Shown: in pieces, positions 1-21,600 of the stretch
How the letters are laid out: each line of letters begins with the position of its first letter
How positions within the stretch are numbered: position 1 is the first letter of the stretch
DNA from: Apostichopus japonicus
Taxonomy: Eukaryota > Echinodermata > Holothuroidea > Aspidochirotida > Stichopodidae
Direction: 5' to 3'
DNA length: 64,000 nucleotides
Assembly (NCBI RefSeq): GCF_037975245.1
Contig: NC_092566.1
Span: 16,837,001-16,901,000, forward strand
The notes under the pieces: generated by a model
What the model was told of the DNA's origin: nothing
Seen by the model: only the letters and a program-made list of their open reading frames with translations
Databases searched by the model: none
Program-made: the position numbers and the translations under genes

Positions 1-160
1 CTCAGACATTGTTAAGGAACACACAATATGGCTGAATGTCCCAGTGAGGAATATTTCCTGGAAGGTTGTAATTAAAACAGTTTAAGAATTTTGACCCAAA
101 GGAGACCATATTTAAATATCTAGCATATTTGGTGACAATACAGTATACCTTTTAAGGCTT
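1..160. repeat. Dispersed repeat, also at 27210-27360
   Basis: Positions 1-160 and 27210-27360 share CTCAGACATT, GACTGAATGTCCCAGTGAGG-like sequence, AACAGTT-A-AGAATTTTGACC and ATTTAAATATCTAGCATATTTGG. A weaker copy lies at about 7215-7300. The family is unknown to me. Confidence 0.7.
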
Positions 161-171
161 CACCGCCTTAC

Positions 172-1664
172 CAGCTTCCCTTGCGATGTATCGGCAGATG
201 GCTAGTGTTTGGATTAATCTTTTACCGTTCACCTCAAGAATTGGTACCATGCCGTGCAGGATAGCTTGGGGAAGAAATATGGTAGAAACGAACACAGAAT
301 TAAGTTTACTACTCAATATGACAAATACTTATGGCCATTATTAACCAGCTTCTTCAGTAAGAGAGACAAAAGTATATTTTCATACAATGTGTTGCCCGCG
401 GCATATTCCATTCACATTTCCTTTTTAACTTTTAAATGTCCCTAATTTTAAGTTCACTTCATAGTTTGTCAGTTAAAATATGATTTTTATTTGTAGTTAC
501 CGAGATGGCGTTTTATTCCCCCTCCCCTCCAAACCCCACCCCTCGTAACCTAGTTTGACTGGATAAACATTCAACTGTCCCCTCGCGAGTATGTTTAAGG
601 TCAGGTTATACTATCAAATGCGGATATTCCTACATGATATTGTAGCCCAAACATCCCACCACCTCCACCCAACCCCCCCCCCCCTCCCGATTCAAAAGGC
701 GAAAGTACAGTGTATTATATATAACTACAAAAGCATATGTTTATTAATTCATAAATAGGCATTCCTATGCGTCCTACATTCAAAAACCCGAAACGAAAGA
801 CAACTTGCAACGTCGGTAAGATTCACTGACGAAGAAGTAGGTATAATGACCTTGCATGACTAAACAGGGGCCTGGTGAACCCGACGATGCACGGTCCATA
901 AAGCGGGCAAGCAAGGGTACTACACGTCCCCGAACCATCTCCTATCCCCACTCCAGCCCCCTTCCCCGCCCCACGTTTAATTGATCAAAATCTCCCTTTC
1001 ATAAGTAACAAAACGCCCGTCTTGTTCATGACAGTATAGCCCTCGAAGCGAACATGACCCTCGATCTACACTCACCAGGATTCATTCCTTTTCCACCCTC
1101 TCACCTTGTATGACGTATATTATCATATGTTATTTATCATTCCCCAACAACCTTCTTACTTAACCTTCACAGATTCATGTGTTTATGTTTTGCAAGGTCG
1201 AAGTTGACATTTTCATGGTGCTAATCTTGGTAAGTCCCAGCCACTATAGGCTATGTCAATGCTTTCAAAGCTTTCGTTGGTTTCATATACTTAGGCCTAA
1301 CCTGTACATTTACAAGTTTATCGAGGTTGCGTCGAGTAGGCTATAAATACTTTACACTACTATCAACGTGACATGTAATATGTCATATATTCGAATACTT
1401 AATTTGAAAGCATATATATATATATATCGTTTTAATAATATACTATTACCCCAGGTACGTACGCACGTGTGACTGCAATGCATAACACACTTTATCGGGA
1501 TTTTAGCAATGCTAAATCTATCCACACTTACTCTTCTTGAATTCTGGCCAATTCTCATCCGGTATTCGGTAATCTTCAAATTCTATTCCAGCTACCTTAA
1601 ACATGAGTCTTGGACCCTCGCCGCGGCCCATGGCATTAAAGTATATTAATTTGTAGCTTGCCAT
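172..1664 (-). CDS. Sigma-class glutathione S-transferase (HPGDS-like), 5' part; cut by left window edge
   Basis: Two exons are seen on the minus strand: exon 1 at 1664-1532 (133 nt, start ATG at 1664-1662, donor GTAAGT) and exon 2 at 264-172 (93 nt, acceptor AAG, donor GTAAGG). They join in phase 1 to about 75 residues. Exon 1 reads MASYKLIYFNAMGRGE, the thioredoxin-fold N-terminus of sigma GST / haematopoietic prostaglandin D synthase. Tyr8 (the glutathione-activating Tyr) and Arg14 are present. Exon 2 reads MVPILEVNGKRLIQTLAICR, the cis-Pro and glutathione-binding segment; the usual Q-S pair is Q-T here. The C-terminal helical domain (exons 3-5) would lie beyond position 1. Family members are cytosolic and conjugate glutathione or isomerise PGH2; which of these this protein does cannot be told. 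It is divergent from the neighbouring GST at 3973. Intron 1 (265-1531) holds no recognisable gene. Confidence 0.85.
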
Positions 1665-1949
1665 ATTCGAAGCTTGTAATAACCGTGTTGCTGAATAGCT
1701 AGCAACGGACCAATACACTGTGCAGGATATACACTGTATATGTACAACGAATTGACGTACACCAATAGAAATTGAACTACTTCAATTTCTACGAGTACAC
1801 CTCATATACATAGACAGGTATGGAAATCCCTTTGATGATTGTGCAACGTAACGTGCAATTCTAAATCACCGCGTGTTTACAAAGGTCAAGTTATGAAATA
1901 CATTCACATTGCTAGATTGTAGTATTGAGGCTGTAGGTGTGATATTATA

Positions 1950-2231
<282 letters not shown>

Positions 2232-2344
2232 AAGTAAGGACATATAAAGTTGACTTGACGAGTATACGAAATAACAAATTTTACTTGAAATTTCCCCTGG
2301 AACCTACCTCAACAAAACCGTTAATCTATATATTTATATGTTAC

Positions 2345-3055
2345 TAAGATGGATACGTCGGATACACCATGGGTAAAGATACCCATTGTGGATAGTCCAT
2401 GAGTGGATATGCTACTCTATGGGTGGATTTTCCATGGGTGGATACACCATGGGTGTAAACACCATTGATGGATACTCCATGAATGGATATGCTACTCAAT
2501 GAATGGATACTCCATGGGTGGTTAGACCATGGATGGATACGCCATTGATGGATACTCCATGAATGGATATGCTACTCATTGAATGGATACTCAATAGGTG
2601 GTTAGACCATGGATGGATACGCCATTGATGGATACTCCATGAATGGATATGATACTCAATGAATGGATACTCCATGGGTGGTTAGACCATGGGTGGATAC
2701 GCTATACGTGTAAACACCATGAGTGGATACTCCTTGCGTGGATACACCACGGGTGGATACACCATGGATGGATACTCTATGAGTGGATATACCATGGGTG
2801 GATACTCCATGAATGGATATGCTACTCCGTGGATGGGTACTCGTTGGGTGGTTAGACCATGGGTGGATAGGCTACTCCATGTGTGTAAACACCATGACTA
2901 GATACTCCATGAGTGGATACCTCATGAGTGGATACTCTATGGGTGATATACCATAGGTGGATACTCCATCATGGATGGATTCTCCATGGGTGGATACTCC
3001 CATTTGTGTATGCACCATGAGTGGATACTCCAGTGGATACCCCTTGGATGGATAG
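2345..3055. repeat. 15-bp minisatellite
   Basis: About 45 imperfect copies of GGGTGGATACWCCAT. Since 15 is a multiple of three, every frame stays open for long stretches; these frames are not genes. Confidence 0.9.
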
Positions 3056-3832
3056 GACCTACTCTATGAGGCATGTTTGCTAAGTTATTATCTTAAAACA
3101 CAGATAAAGTAAACAATAATTGTAGAATCAAAACAACAACGTCATGATCTTTGAACTAATACGTGATATGAGGATGACCACAATATCTGCTGAATCAATA
3201 ACATAATAGAAAAGGACAGACGTTAGTGTTTTTAACCTGCGCGAGCAAAACCAGTGGTATACTTCGTTCAAACTTAGCCTAAATCTCTGTTACAAATACC
3301 GATCATAGCACAATCCAACTGAAATAATGAGCTCATTAGTTCGACTAGTCAGTTTTAGTGCCAGTGATGACGTCATATCCAAAATTACATTTAGTTTCTT
3401 AAGTCATAATTTCAATACATTCAAAGTATTGCCTGTCTGAAAAGTTAGATCGAACGAAATAAATTACTTCTTTCGATCTCAATCTGGGTAGGGCCCAGTA
3501 AATCTTTTGGAACAAAACCTCAAAAATCTAGTTAATATATAGTCACTTTGCTGTATCTCATTTTAAAGGTCAATTTGCCCATCATCACCAAAATAATATG
3601 TCATTTCTCATCTTACCCCCCCCCCCCCCCTTTATTTTTGTTTTTCTGACACATTTCTTGTACTATTCCTTTAGCCCTGAAGAACATTCATGTGTATAGA
3701 GTTAATCATATTTATCCATCGCCACGTTCCTCTTTAAATAAATAAACAAAAATATCCCGGTCAAATTCCACATTCCAATTACAGCAAGAGCATTGCATCG
3801 ACAAGTTCATTCTAAAACTAAAGCTGGATACT

Positions 3833-3842
3833 ATATATAAGG
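3833..3842 (+). promoter_or_regulatory. Likely TATA box of the plus-strand GST gene
   Basis: TATATATAAGG lies about 130-140 bp before the ATG at 3973, leaving room for a 5' UTR of about 105 nt. Position and sequence fit a TATA box; there is no other support. Confidence 0.45.
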
Positions 3843-3972
3843 TTGTCTTAGTTTAGAAACGTAACAATTCGAGGCGAAGGATTGTCTTCTTGAGATAACA
3901 TATTTTTTGTCGTTCTTTGACACGGTTTTTCTTTGGTAAGATCGGATTCATGTATAGTTTCTGAATACTGTG

Positions 3973-8566
<4,594 letters not shown>

Positions 8567-10371
8567 CCGTTTTGTGTTACACCGTTACTTTTGTTGGTAG
8601 TCTTCAAAAATGAAAACCAACAAAGGAAGAAGATTAAGAAATAAAGGAACATTATTTCATAATTTTTGTAATTAATGACGAATTAATTACGAAATAAGGT
8701 ACCATTGTAGTTTTCTTGATAAATCGTTAAATTCAATGAAAAGAAAGCTTCAATGGGTGAAATTGGTAAAACGGACACTTCAAATGCATACCACTTGGGC
8801 AGGAGTGTGATAACCAGACATTTTGGAAGTTACGGATATTGGCGGCTATATAGCAGACTCTCTCTAATATCATGTAGAGTATACGTCCATTCCATGTACG
8901 TTGTTGTTGCCATTGTTACAGCTGCTCGATCGTCCATGACGTGTGGAGTGCGATGTTTACTCGCGAATGGCGGTATGAAACGATTCGAGTATTTAGCGTA
9001 TATATGCATGGTGTTACATAATGACACATAATGACACCATCCACAGTACAAAGAAATGGTGGTGTAGGGCGGACTTGTCCGATGGGCACTTCGTCAGATT
9101 CCGAGGGGCTGAGATCAATTAGGGGCCACTAGCCTCCAAATAAAAAAACGCTTGTACGCTTGTGTACCAGTTTTGTTGCGATATAATGGGCATGTAATAA
9201 TACTTTCCATTCTACATAGAACAGGTATTGTAAGATGTAAGAAAAACAAAAATTTCATGAAATAAAAACAGTAAAGAAAAACCCAGTCAAGGATGGCACC
9301 ATATTTTTCGGCAACTTAATAAAAACTATTCTTATTGGGGCCATGATTTAACATTTCAATACAAATCAGAATACATTTTTTTCTTGTAGCCAGTCTTGCT
9401 TGGCATCTTAACTTTATAATTAAATATCATGATTTATAATTTTAATAAGCACATCCGGCTGCTTTTGGTACATTTTTAATTGTAAAGAAATTAGCTTAAA
9501 GAAAACAAAAAAGCAAATTCAGTTGTTGATGAAGAAGGCAACACAAACATCAGTATTAGCTATAGATTGTCAATATGGTGCTTATGAAGACCTACTCCCC
9601 CTACCCCACTCCCCCCCCCCCAAAAAAAAAGGGAAGAAGAATGTAGTGGCTGTGATATATTACCCCAAACACAAGGTTGACAACTTGAGCAAGATTAGCA
9701 AATGACATCACAGATCCATCAGTGATATTATGTCTCATGTCTTTCTTTACGATGTAATTTACTGTATTTTCAATCATGGAGATGGTACAGGTGTATTTTG
9801 CGAATTTTTCTGCTAAACCTCTAAAAAACTTGATATTACGTAGCACTTACTGGCATTTTGTTTCCGCAAACACGCAGAAATCATGTTTACTTGAACCATG
9901 CAAATATTTGATGATCGAAAATGCACTGTGTAAGAAAACTTGTGATCACCAGAAATGATTTTCAAGGATAACTTCTGTCACAAAATTAATTTTTTGAAAC
10001 TTTAATGTTTTTTTTTCTGAATCTTCAAAGCAGTTCATCATCATTTCTCTCTCAATAAGGTAGATGACATTTGGATTTTTGCCATTAAAATAGGAACAAG
10101 GGTTTGAAATGATGATTAATCGTTTACTTCTATGAAAGCTCTTTTTAATGAAAATCTCCTTTCTACTATTTTAATTTTCCGCTTACAGGAATATGATAAA
10201 AAAAAAGTAATTATTTGTTACTGTGCTATGGGAGTTGCACCATCTTAATTACGAAAATATATATAAATATTTAATTTTTGTATTATTTACAGAAGTCACA
10301 GGCACATAGAAAAATCAAGATTCAGTTGTCGACCAGATATTTATATGAATTGTCCCTTACATTTGTTGCGA
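8567..10371. other. Intergenic region between convergent GST genes
   Basis: It holds the 3' UTRs of both genes. Otherwise AT-rich sequence with short homopolymers; no gene seen. Confidence 0.75.
8639..8644 (+). terminator. Polyadenylation signal of the plus-strand GST gene
   Basis: AATAAA lies 73 bp after the stop codon at 8564-8566, a normal 3' UTR distance. Confidence 0.6.
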
Positions 10372-13483
<3,112 letters not shown>

Positions 13484-15033
13484 TCATTTGTAACTTCTAA
13501 TCCATCTTGACTTCACATTTACTTGCACTGGTTCGCATGAGTAACAAGTACCATGGCTTCTCCCTCTGCATTATTAGCTGCTGAATGTACAGCTGAAAAA
13601 CGCAAGAAAAAAATGCATCACACATTTAGGTGTAAGGTCATGATGTCGAGGTCAAATGCTCTAATTTATTAAACGAAAGATATGTCATAACGAATTTCTT
13701 TGAAGTCTGAATGGGTTGAGGGAGGGCGTGGCTGTATAATGATTGTTGAAATTTGAACGATCGAATGACCATTATTTGATTTTATAAACCCGGGAGAGAA
13801 TTGATAACCTTTCAGCTGTTCATCATTCCATGGGTACCTGCGCAAGTGTAAAGTTGCATTGAAAATAATAATTTTCGTTTTAAATACGCATGGTTTAACG
13901 AAACTAACAAAGTGAACTGCGCTTATACGCACTTAAAATTACAGAACGGTCTATTATCACCGTCGACAGCCCCGGAAAAACCATGCCAACCCCCCCCCCC
14001 CCAACCCCTCACAATAAAAACTTTCTGAAGTGTTCATATATTGATGGTCATGTATTGGCCTAATGTAAGAAGAACATTTCTGAAATGAGAAAAAATAAAT
14101 TATTATACCTTATTTATCTCATAGTTCCCCGGACCCTCTAATTGACTCTGGTTTCTGAATTGTTACCCCTCCCCCGTCGAACGCCTCTCCTCTTATTAGT
14201 TGGTAAAGCGTAGGAGGGCACTAGTTCGAATTCCGTTCTGTAGCTAAACATGTCTTTGCTCTCTTCCAAGAAACTAATAACATAGAAAAGGCGCTTGAAC
14301 AAAATCAAAATTTTGGGGAAGTATTTTTGGTTCACGAGAGTAATAGTGAGGGCGGGGGGGGGGGGGGGGGCAGAGTATGAGAAGGGGCAGAGTATAGGAG
14401 AAAGGGGGCAGGAAGCTTCGTTGACGAGGCGTGTAGATAGTTACTCTGAGACAAATAGACATGTTTTCAACTGATAATACAAGTAAAGGTAACTAACCTT
14501 ACGTCATTGAATTCTTTATGCTGCAATTAGTTGACTTAAGCATCAGAACGGTATATATGAGTGCATGTTTGTTTCTGACATCAGTTGGAGGGTTAATTGT
14601 CGTTAAAACCGCCTAGCAACGACAACAAACTTATCTACTTGTAGATTTAGTGATTTAAAACTTCTTCGATCAATGGGGAACCCATATTTATTCAAATATT
14701 ATACTAGTCCATACCTGCGTATTGAAACCAGAAACCTCAGCGACCTAACCACTTTAAAAAGTCATGAACACAAGTGGTTTTATAAACCAATCAAAACATT
14801 AAATACAATCAATTTTAAATCTTCACCTAAAATCAATGAAAGAACCTTTCTTTTCAGAGCTATTAAGATATATTATGCAGTCAGTTATAAGTGTATATAT
14901 AGGTTCTGTTTGATCATCAAATATAACAAAATTGGATTATTTCTTAATGTTTCTGCATGCATGGTTAAAGAAACGAACCACGTGACCAGGTGCGTATCCG
15001 GGGGGGGGCGTTGGGGGCGCGCGCCCCCCGGGT

Positions 15034-15153
15034 AAGAAAAAGAGGAGAGAAAAAAAAGAGAGGAAAAAAGGAAAAAAGAGGGGGGAAAAGAGGAGGAGAG
15101 GAAGGAAGGGAAAAGAAAAGGAAGAAAGAGAGAAAAAGGAGAAAAGGAGGGAG
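15034..15153. repeat. 120-nt uninterrupted polypurine tract
   Basis: Only A and G on the plus strand, directly after a G/C-rich inverted segment (15000-15031). Open frames over it on the minus strand are low-complexity artefacts. Confidence 0.9.
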
Positions 15154-15579
15154 TTAACGAAAAACGCCAAGACACCGGGAAGAGAAAGAGGAACAGTGAC
15201 ATTATTACAGCGCTGATCCCTATTATATACACAGGGTAGCCAGTGACGGATCAAGGATTTCGGAAGAGGCGTGTGCTTCACCCTACCCCTTACACCGACA
15301 ACTCAATTGTTGACGTTTCCATTTTTCTTTTCTGACTCATGATCTATATATTCTATATATGGTCTATCATAACGCGTGTGTGTGTATATACGCCTTAATC
15401 AATTGTAGAACGGTGCTATGGAACCAACTGTGCACTGGTCTTGAACTCGACCGAGTCGTCGGAGAACATGACGCATTTCGGGAAGGGGGCGACCGCCCCC
15501 CCCCCCCCTTCAGCATATTTTTTTTATGATATCGCTAGTAATTTCAAAATAGAAAGTGCTTAGATGCAACTTACAAGGC

Positions 15580-17480
15580 CTGGGAAGTGTCATTTCCAGC
15601 GATCTGGGAGGCATTTTCTACCAAAATTTGCTTGTACGCTTCGCGCCAACAAATGGTCCTGGGTAGTGCCATATCCAGCGATCTGGGAGGCATTTTCGGC
15701 CAAAATTTTCTTATACGCTTCGCGCCAACTAATGGAGGAGCTACGCTTAGATAATTTGCCTACAGGCTTCGCCCTTCCCTTGGCAAATTCCTTGCTACGC
15801 GCCGGTTCGAATTTGTAAAGCAAACAGCAGATATCACATCATATCAGTGAGCATGAAAATGGCGTTCCATGATGAACAGCCTCAAAATTGTCCGACTTGC
15901 CCGAAAAAAATAACCAAAAATTCCAACATGTTAATGTCAATATCATATAAGCAAGCATCGGTTATTACATCAGATGCCATCGTGTACCTTACGGTCCGTG
16001 AAAGTTGCTCAGTATACCGCGGGATGCTAATGTAAACAACGAAATGTCTTATGTAGATGGAGAAAATCATCGAGGTCCAATTATGTTAAAACTCTCTTTT
16101 ACATTAGTAATGGCGAATTAGGGCTGCAGCCCCCACCCCCCCGCCTCCTACGCCTATGTGTATTGTTCGGTTTCGGAAATATCTGCTATATTTTCATTTC
16201 CTTCAACCAAGTTTTATAATAGCCGTTATAAGAGGTTTTAATATTTGTACACCAAGAAATTAACTGTGTCTGAATTTTTGAAAATTTCTGACCGACATTC
16301 TTCATCACACGTCCCTCTACTCGTGCAATATTGACCGGTCTGTTAGGGGTTCAAGGAGTTTTTAAAGGGCGGCGGAACCGGGGGGCACGTGCCCCCCCTC
16401 ACTTTTCCTCAGGTTAAAAATGTGCCCTTTTTCTACATAAAAATATAGGTGTCTCAAGTTAGCAAGAGGCCAGGGAACCAGAATGAACACTCGGGAAGGG
16501 CCGTTTCCGGCCATCTGAGGGGTTTGTAAAACCAAAAAAATTCTTGCACGCTCCGCGCCAACCGATGGTGGCGCTCCGCTCAGATAGTCGTGCATACAAC
16601 TTTGCAAATCCTGGCTACGCCGCTGACTTTCTAATGAATTTCTGTGGGTCAAACTCAAAGCTATTTAGAATGGAAAAAAATTGTTAAGATATTAACAAGA
16701 AATAAATTCTAATTCGGAAGATTCCTTACATTAGCAACTAGCATAATTTCACCTCATTTTGTCTCAAAAGAAAACTTGTTCCATGTTTCCTAATTTGCAC
16801 ATTGGATATTGCAGTTCTAGTATGCATATTTTCCTTGAGGGGGGGGGGGGGGCGTTGATGGAGTGATGTGTATACGCAAATAAGATAAATACAATAAGAG
16901 TTATAAATGGTACTAAATATAAGGCTGCATCAGTCCAATCGAATATCTGCAAAGTGCCCTTTGATGTCGGTGCCCCCCCCCCAGATTAAAAGTGCTTCTG
17001 CCGCCCTTGGGTTTTTCTATATTGGTTGTCCATAGATGAAATTTTGTGCAACATTATGGGTATGTTTTGAATTGAGTTTAATCACGAGAAACGTGAATTT
17101 TCAAATTCTGAACAAATAATGGGCTTAAAACCTTGAAAAGTGGGGCTTTCGGATATTGTGGGCCGTGACGTAGAATCACCTACAAAAGCAATGATCCACA
17201 GGACATGCGATGAGGTTGAACATGATGTGTGACTGGTGACAAACTTCAAAAAGGTTATGGATGGAAAAAAAAAACTATTGGGAAAAACTTGGTTCTCTGG
17301 CAAAAAGTGTACATCTGGTTGGTCATTTTCAAGCCCGAGAAGTGCCATTTCCGGTGATCTGGGTGGTATCAAAACCAGAAAATTTCTTGTACGCTGCGCG
17401 CCAACCGATGGTGGCGCTCCGCTTAGATAGTAATTCGCGCCCCCCGGGTTAGAAAATCCTGGATACGCGCCTGGTGACTG
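15580..17480. repeat. Fragments of a dispersed element carrying GCGCCAACYRATGG
   Basis: Two tandem copies at about 15583-15755, one at 16480-16600 and one at 17330-17440 share GATCTGGG, an AAAATTT.CTTGTACGCT word, GCGCCAACYRATGG and GCTCCGCTTAGATAGT. Related copies lie at 45640-45735 and 46935-47020. The one near 16360-16626 has weak inverted ends (GGGCGGCGGAACC against GGCTACGCCGCTG). Confidence 0.75.
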
Positions 17481-17971
17481 TTACAAATAGACAACAAATC
17501 AGAATTATACCCACGGGAGACATGGGCCAAATGTTGGTTACGTAACCCCTGCCCCCACCCCCCCTCTCCCACAACGGGCATGCTACCAATGCATGTCTTT
17601 GAAAGTTATTTCACAATTTACGTGTCACTAGTAATGGCACAGAATGTAAATTGAAGTAAACGGTAAAAAGAAGAAAAGAAGAAAAAGAACATTACAATGC
17701 TATGTTATATTATTTGATTCCTCACTATTTACGTCCCTTCTATAGTTGGATGAAACGGTGTTTTTGATTGATCCATTTAACAAAGTTATAGTTTAGAATA
17801 AGCAAACTTTGTAAAGTTAACACAAGTTATTTAGTTATATGACCTAAGCGTATATGCTTCGATGATCCAACTTGCATTACAAAGACCTTTATAAATATGA
17901 AGACTTGAAAGTATAAACGAAAATTTCTCTTTTACCTTATGGGAATAAAATGAAACTATAGTTACGGTTTT

Positions 17972-18171
<200 letters not shown>

Positions 18172-18526
18172 CCTACACCTTCTCCATTCTTCTATATAAG
18201 TCAAGTGTTTCGTGAGAGTCGTTTCAAGTAGTTTCAACTGGTTAAATATGTTTAATCTCCGTACGGCAAGCACCTACTTTTAATATTCCAATAAAAGGTT
18301 TAAAGACGAAAAACAGATGTAAATTAAACATGTAAGATTGTTGCTCGACAAGGTATAACCAGATCAGACATCGTTCCTTCAAGGAATATTGAAGTTCCAT
18401 TGTTGTACTATCGTGTAAATGTTGGCATAAAACCATTTATAGACACGTCTGTGTTGACTTTGATCAATAGCGTGTATAAGTCCTCGGTAAACAAACGATT
18501 TTCAACGAAAATTACCCGAGATATTG

Positions 18527-18534
18527 TATAAATA
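18527..18534 (+). promoter_or_regulatory. Possible TATA box of the first CLCA gene
   Basis: TATAAATA lies 110 bp before the start codon at 18637, giving a likely start site near 18557. Confidence 0.35.
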
Positions 18535-18636
18535 TGAAAAATTACATGTTGAAATCGTCATTATTGGACGTCAGCGAGATAAGCGAGTTTTAATGCAAGC
18601 AATTAGTTACGAAACTTAATTTCATCTACCGCGCCG

Positions 18637-21600
18637 ATGATGACGACTCGTATTACGAATCTGTTTGCCCTTGTCGTATTCGCCGTGACAATTTCGTCCT
18701 TTATTCGGGAAGGACTCGCTTTGACGAGGCCGTACTCGGTCAAACTCGTCAACAACGGATACGAAGATGTGGTGATTGCGATCCACGAAGACGTTCCCGA
18801 GGACCAGAAACTGATAGATGAAATTAAGGTATACCACTTTTTTTTTTTTTTTTTTGGCCTTTCTCTTTTTCAATAAAAACAGTAATTAATAAGGATCATA
18901 CAAACAATAATTAATTTTGATCATATCAATGTACATAGTGGACGATTATTATCACGCTCTGTGCGTATATAGGCATTATTTCCATTTTCCATTTATCGAT
19001 GTGTTTTTTTTTTTAAGCCGCAAACTGCCCGACTGACCACGACCCGGACTCTATACTCGACCGTCGTTAAGTTGACAAATCTCGGATAGTCGGACAGTGT
19101 GCGTTTGCATAAGATCACGACTGATCGATATTTTTCGGCTACTTTTTCATGTCGCGTCGGTTTCAAACGGGAAAATCTGAACAAGTAGCGTTTCATGGCT
19201 TAAACTGCACAGTTTAGCAACGACAAAAATTAACAAAATTCATATAACCAATCACGGTTCACTAAATATGAGCTCCGGGCAAACAGTCGTTGCGTGCGCT
19301 GGCCAGTCAGGTCACTGTGCTGGCCGGAGTCAATTGTAAGTCAACTGGATTTTACGACAGTCGAGAACTAGGTGGCGACGGTCAAGTTAAGTCGTGTCGT
19401 GATAATTCGGACATAATGCTCGCTTTGTCGGCAGTGATTTCGATATCTACCTATATTTCCCTGTCCCATCCCAACCCTCCCCCACCCCTCTCCGCCATCC
19501 CTACCCCCTCTCCACCCCCATCCTATACTTAATGGCTTTATTAATAGTTGCCCGTAAAGAGCAGAACAAGAAGATAAAAACTAAGTAAAGCTCTTGTCAT
19601 TCAACTTCAACTCGACGGTGTCTTAAATGTATACAGTTGAGAGGGATGAATTTTTTTATTTTACAGAAAGTTCTCGATATACCGTCGTCTACAAAGTATA
19701 ATAAAATGTTCTCTTGTAAAAGTAGAGTCCAATACATACATCCTTCACTAATTTAAAAAAAAAAATATTTGCATAATATAAAATATACTCATCTGCCAGT
19801 CGGGAGAAAGCTAAATATGATGTATGGTCATTTTCCCCGACTGAAGACGATGTAACTTAAAACTGGCTAAATTATGATCAGTCGTAGCTTTTAGCTCACG
19901 CACACCGCCCGACTATCCACAATATCCCACTAGTAACGACGGTCGGGTTGAGTTATACGATCAGTCGTGCAGTGTGCGACGGGCTTATACGTCTGGCCTG
20001 GTCGACCTCAGTCGGGGAAACTAAACATTCAGCGCTCCCCGACCTTCAGTCGAGGCATTGCGCAGAGGTTCACGACTAAAGCCCTCCGCTCACTACCCGA
20101 ATGATTACCACCCGTCTCAACTCGAGCGTCGCTAAGTCGAAAATCGTAAATAGCCTGTAGTTTGCGACCACTGTGCGGCGGTCAGTTTGCAGACCATGGG
20201 TCTTCAAATCTATCGAAACCTACGTTTGCGGCCATCTTAAATACTGGCTAGTTCGCAATCGGTTTGTCGTAAGCACAAAACACACTGCCCAACTCCCCCA
20301 CCTTTTCTACCTTGCGATGTAAGAGTTGCGTCGGTTCGTGTTCAGTTGAGCCGTGTACGGCAAATTTTAGTACAACGATGAAAATTGACAGCCTCTCAAA
20401 TTTACTTATTAGTTCTCATTATACTCGTTACATATACCGTTTCTATTATACTGTTTTTATACTTTATTTAACTCTTTATATGATCTATAACTTTTCACTG
20501 CATTCTCTGACAAAATAATTAGGAAATGCAAAAAAAAAATGAGATACGATTACTTCTTTAATTTGCAATTTAGTCATCACTTTTTCTTCCTACACTTTTG
20601 TGATTGATTTATTTATTAAAAACAGAACCCTTAAGAAACTTCATATATATATTTTTTTATATTGTAGCGAATGTTCATCGATGCCTCACCATACCTGTAC
20701 GAAGCGACCAAAAGGAGAATTTTCTTTCGACGCGTGACCATCCTGGTACCAATGACATGGAACGACAACGCCCTCTATGTCAGTCCCTTGAATTTCACCT
20801 TTGACACCGCTGATGCTATTGTTGCCACCGAAAATCCTCGATTTTCTACTGGTACCGCTGGTCTAACAGTTCCACATTGCAAGCATTTTGAAGGATGCGG
20901 GAAACAAGCGGCGTACATCCATTTCTCGCCATCTTTCTTGATGGATGACAATAGAGAAATTTATCACGGAAATACAGGTATTTTGTTTCAAATGGCATAT
21001 GTGTCGAAACTTAACATGTATTCAATTGCTTTTGTCTGATCATTCCATCATTGTCTCCACAAATAAAGAAAAAAAGACCCCCCTTCCCCTCCCAAATCAG
21101 TACAAATAGCCAAGATCATGCTTAATTGAACAATACAATTCCTGAATTTCGTCAAAATGTGAAAACGACAATTTCCAGTAAAACAAAATTGTTAAAATAT
21201 GCACGCAGGTAGATTTAAATTTCGATGCCCCTTAATTTGCATAAAAAATGAATATATTTGGCAACAACCAATGACATGAGGGGACAAGAGTCAAGTCGGG
21301 ACAGAGAAACAATTGATTTACTCCCGGATCACAGTTTCTCCCTTATTGAGTAAATTATGAAAATAAGAATATAATCTTCTTTATTCCTATATTTTCATAT
21401 TTTGCGTATATGCATAACTTCTGCCAACCAAGAGCAGAGGAAATGTCTAATGGACATTTAGCTTATTTTTAGATTTCTTTATAATATTGAAATCGTTCAT
21501 GCACAGAGGAAAGCTACAAAATTTCTACCAAAAAAGAATTCGGTATTTTGATAAAAAAATCAAAACAGAGAATATTATCAGCTATATATGCCTATGTAAA

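Noticed and set aside
2643-2901. Open frames rich in GYTMGG or WIHG
   Set aside because: They come from the 15-bp minisatellite; no transcript signals or family resemblance.
14190-14250. tRNA-like words (TTAGTTGGTAAAGCG and AGTTCGAATTCC)
   Set aside because: Box-like words at plausible spacing, but acceptor stem and other arms do not fold; at best an old SINE fragment.
14885-15281. Minus-strand frames rich in Ser, Phe and Leu
   Set aside because: They are the complement of the polypurine tract.
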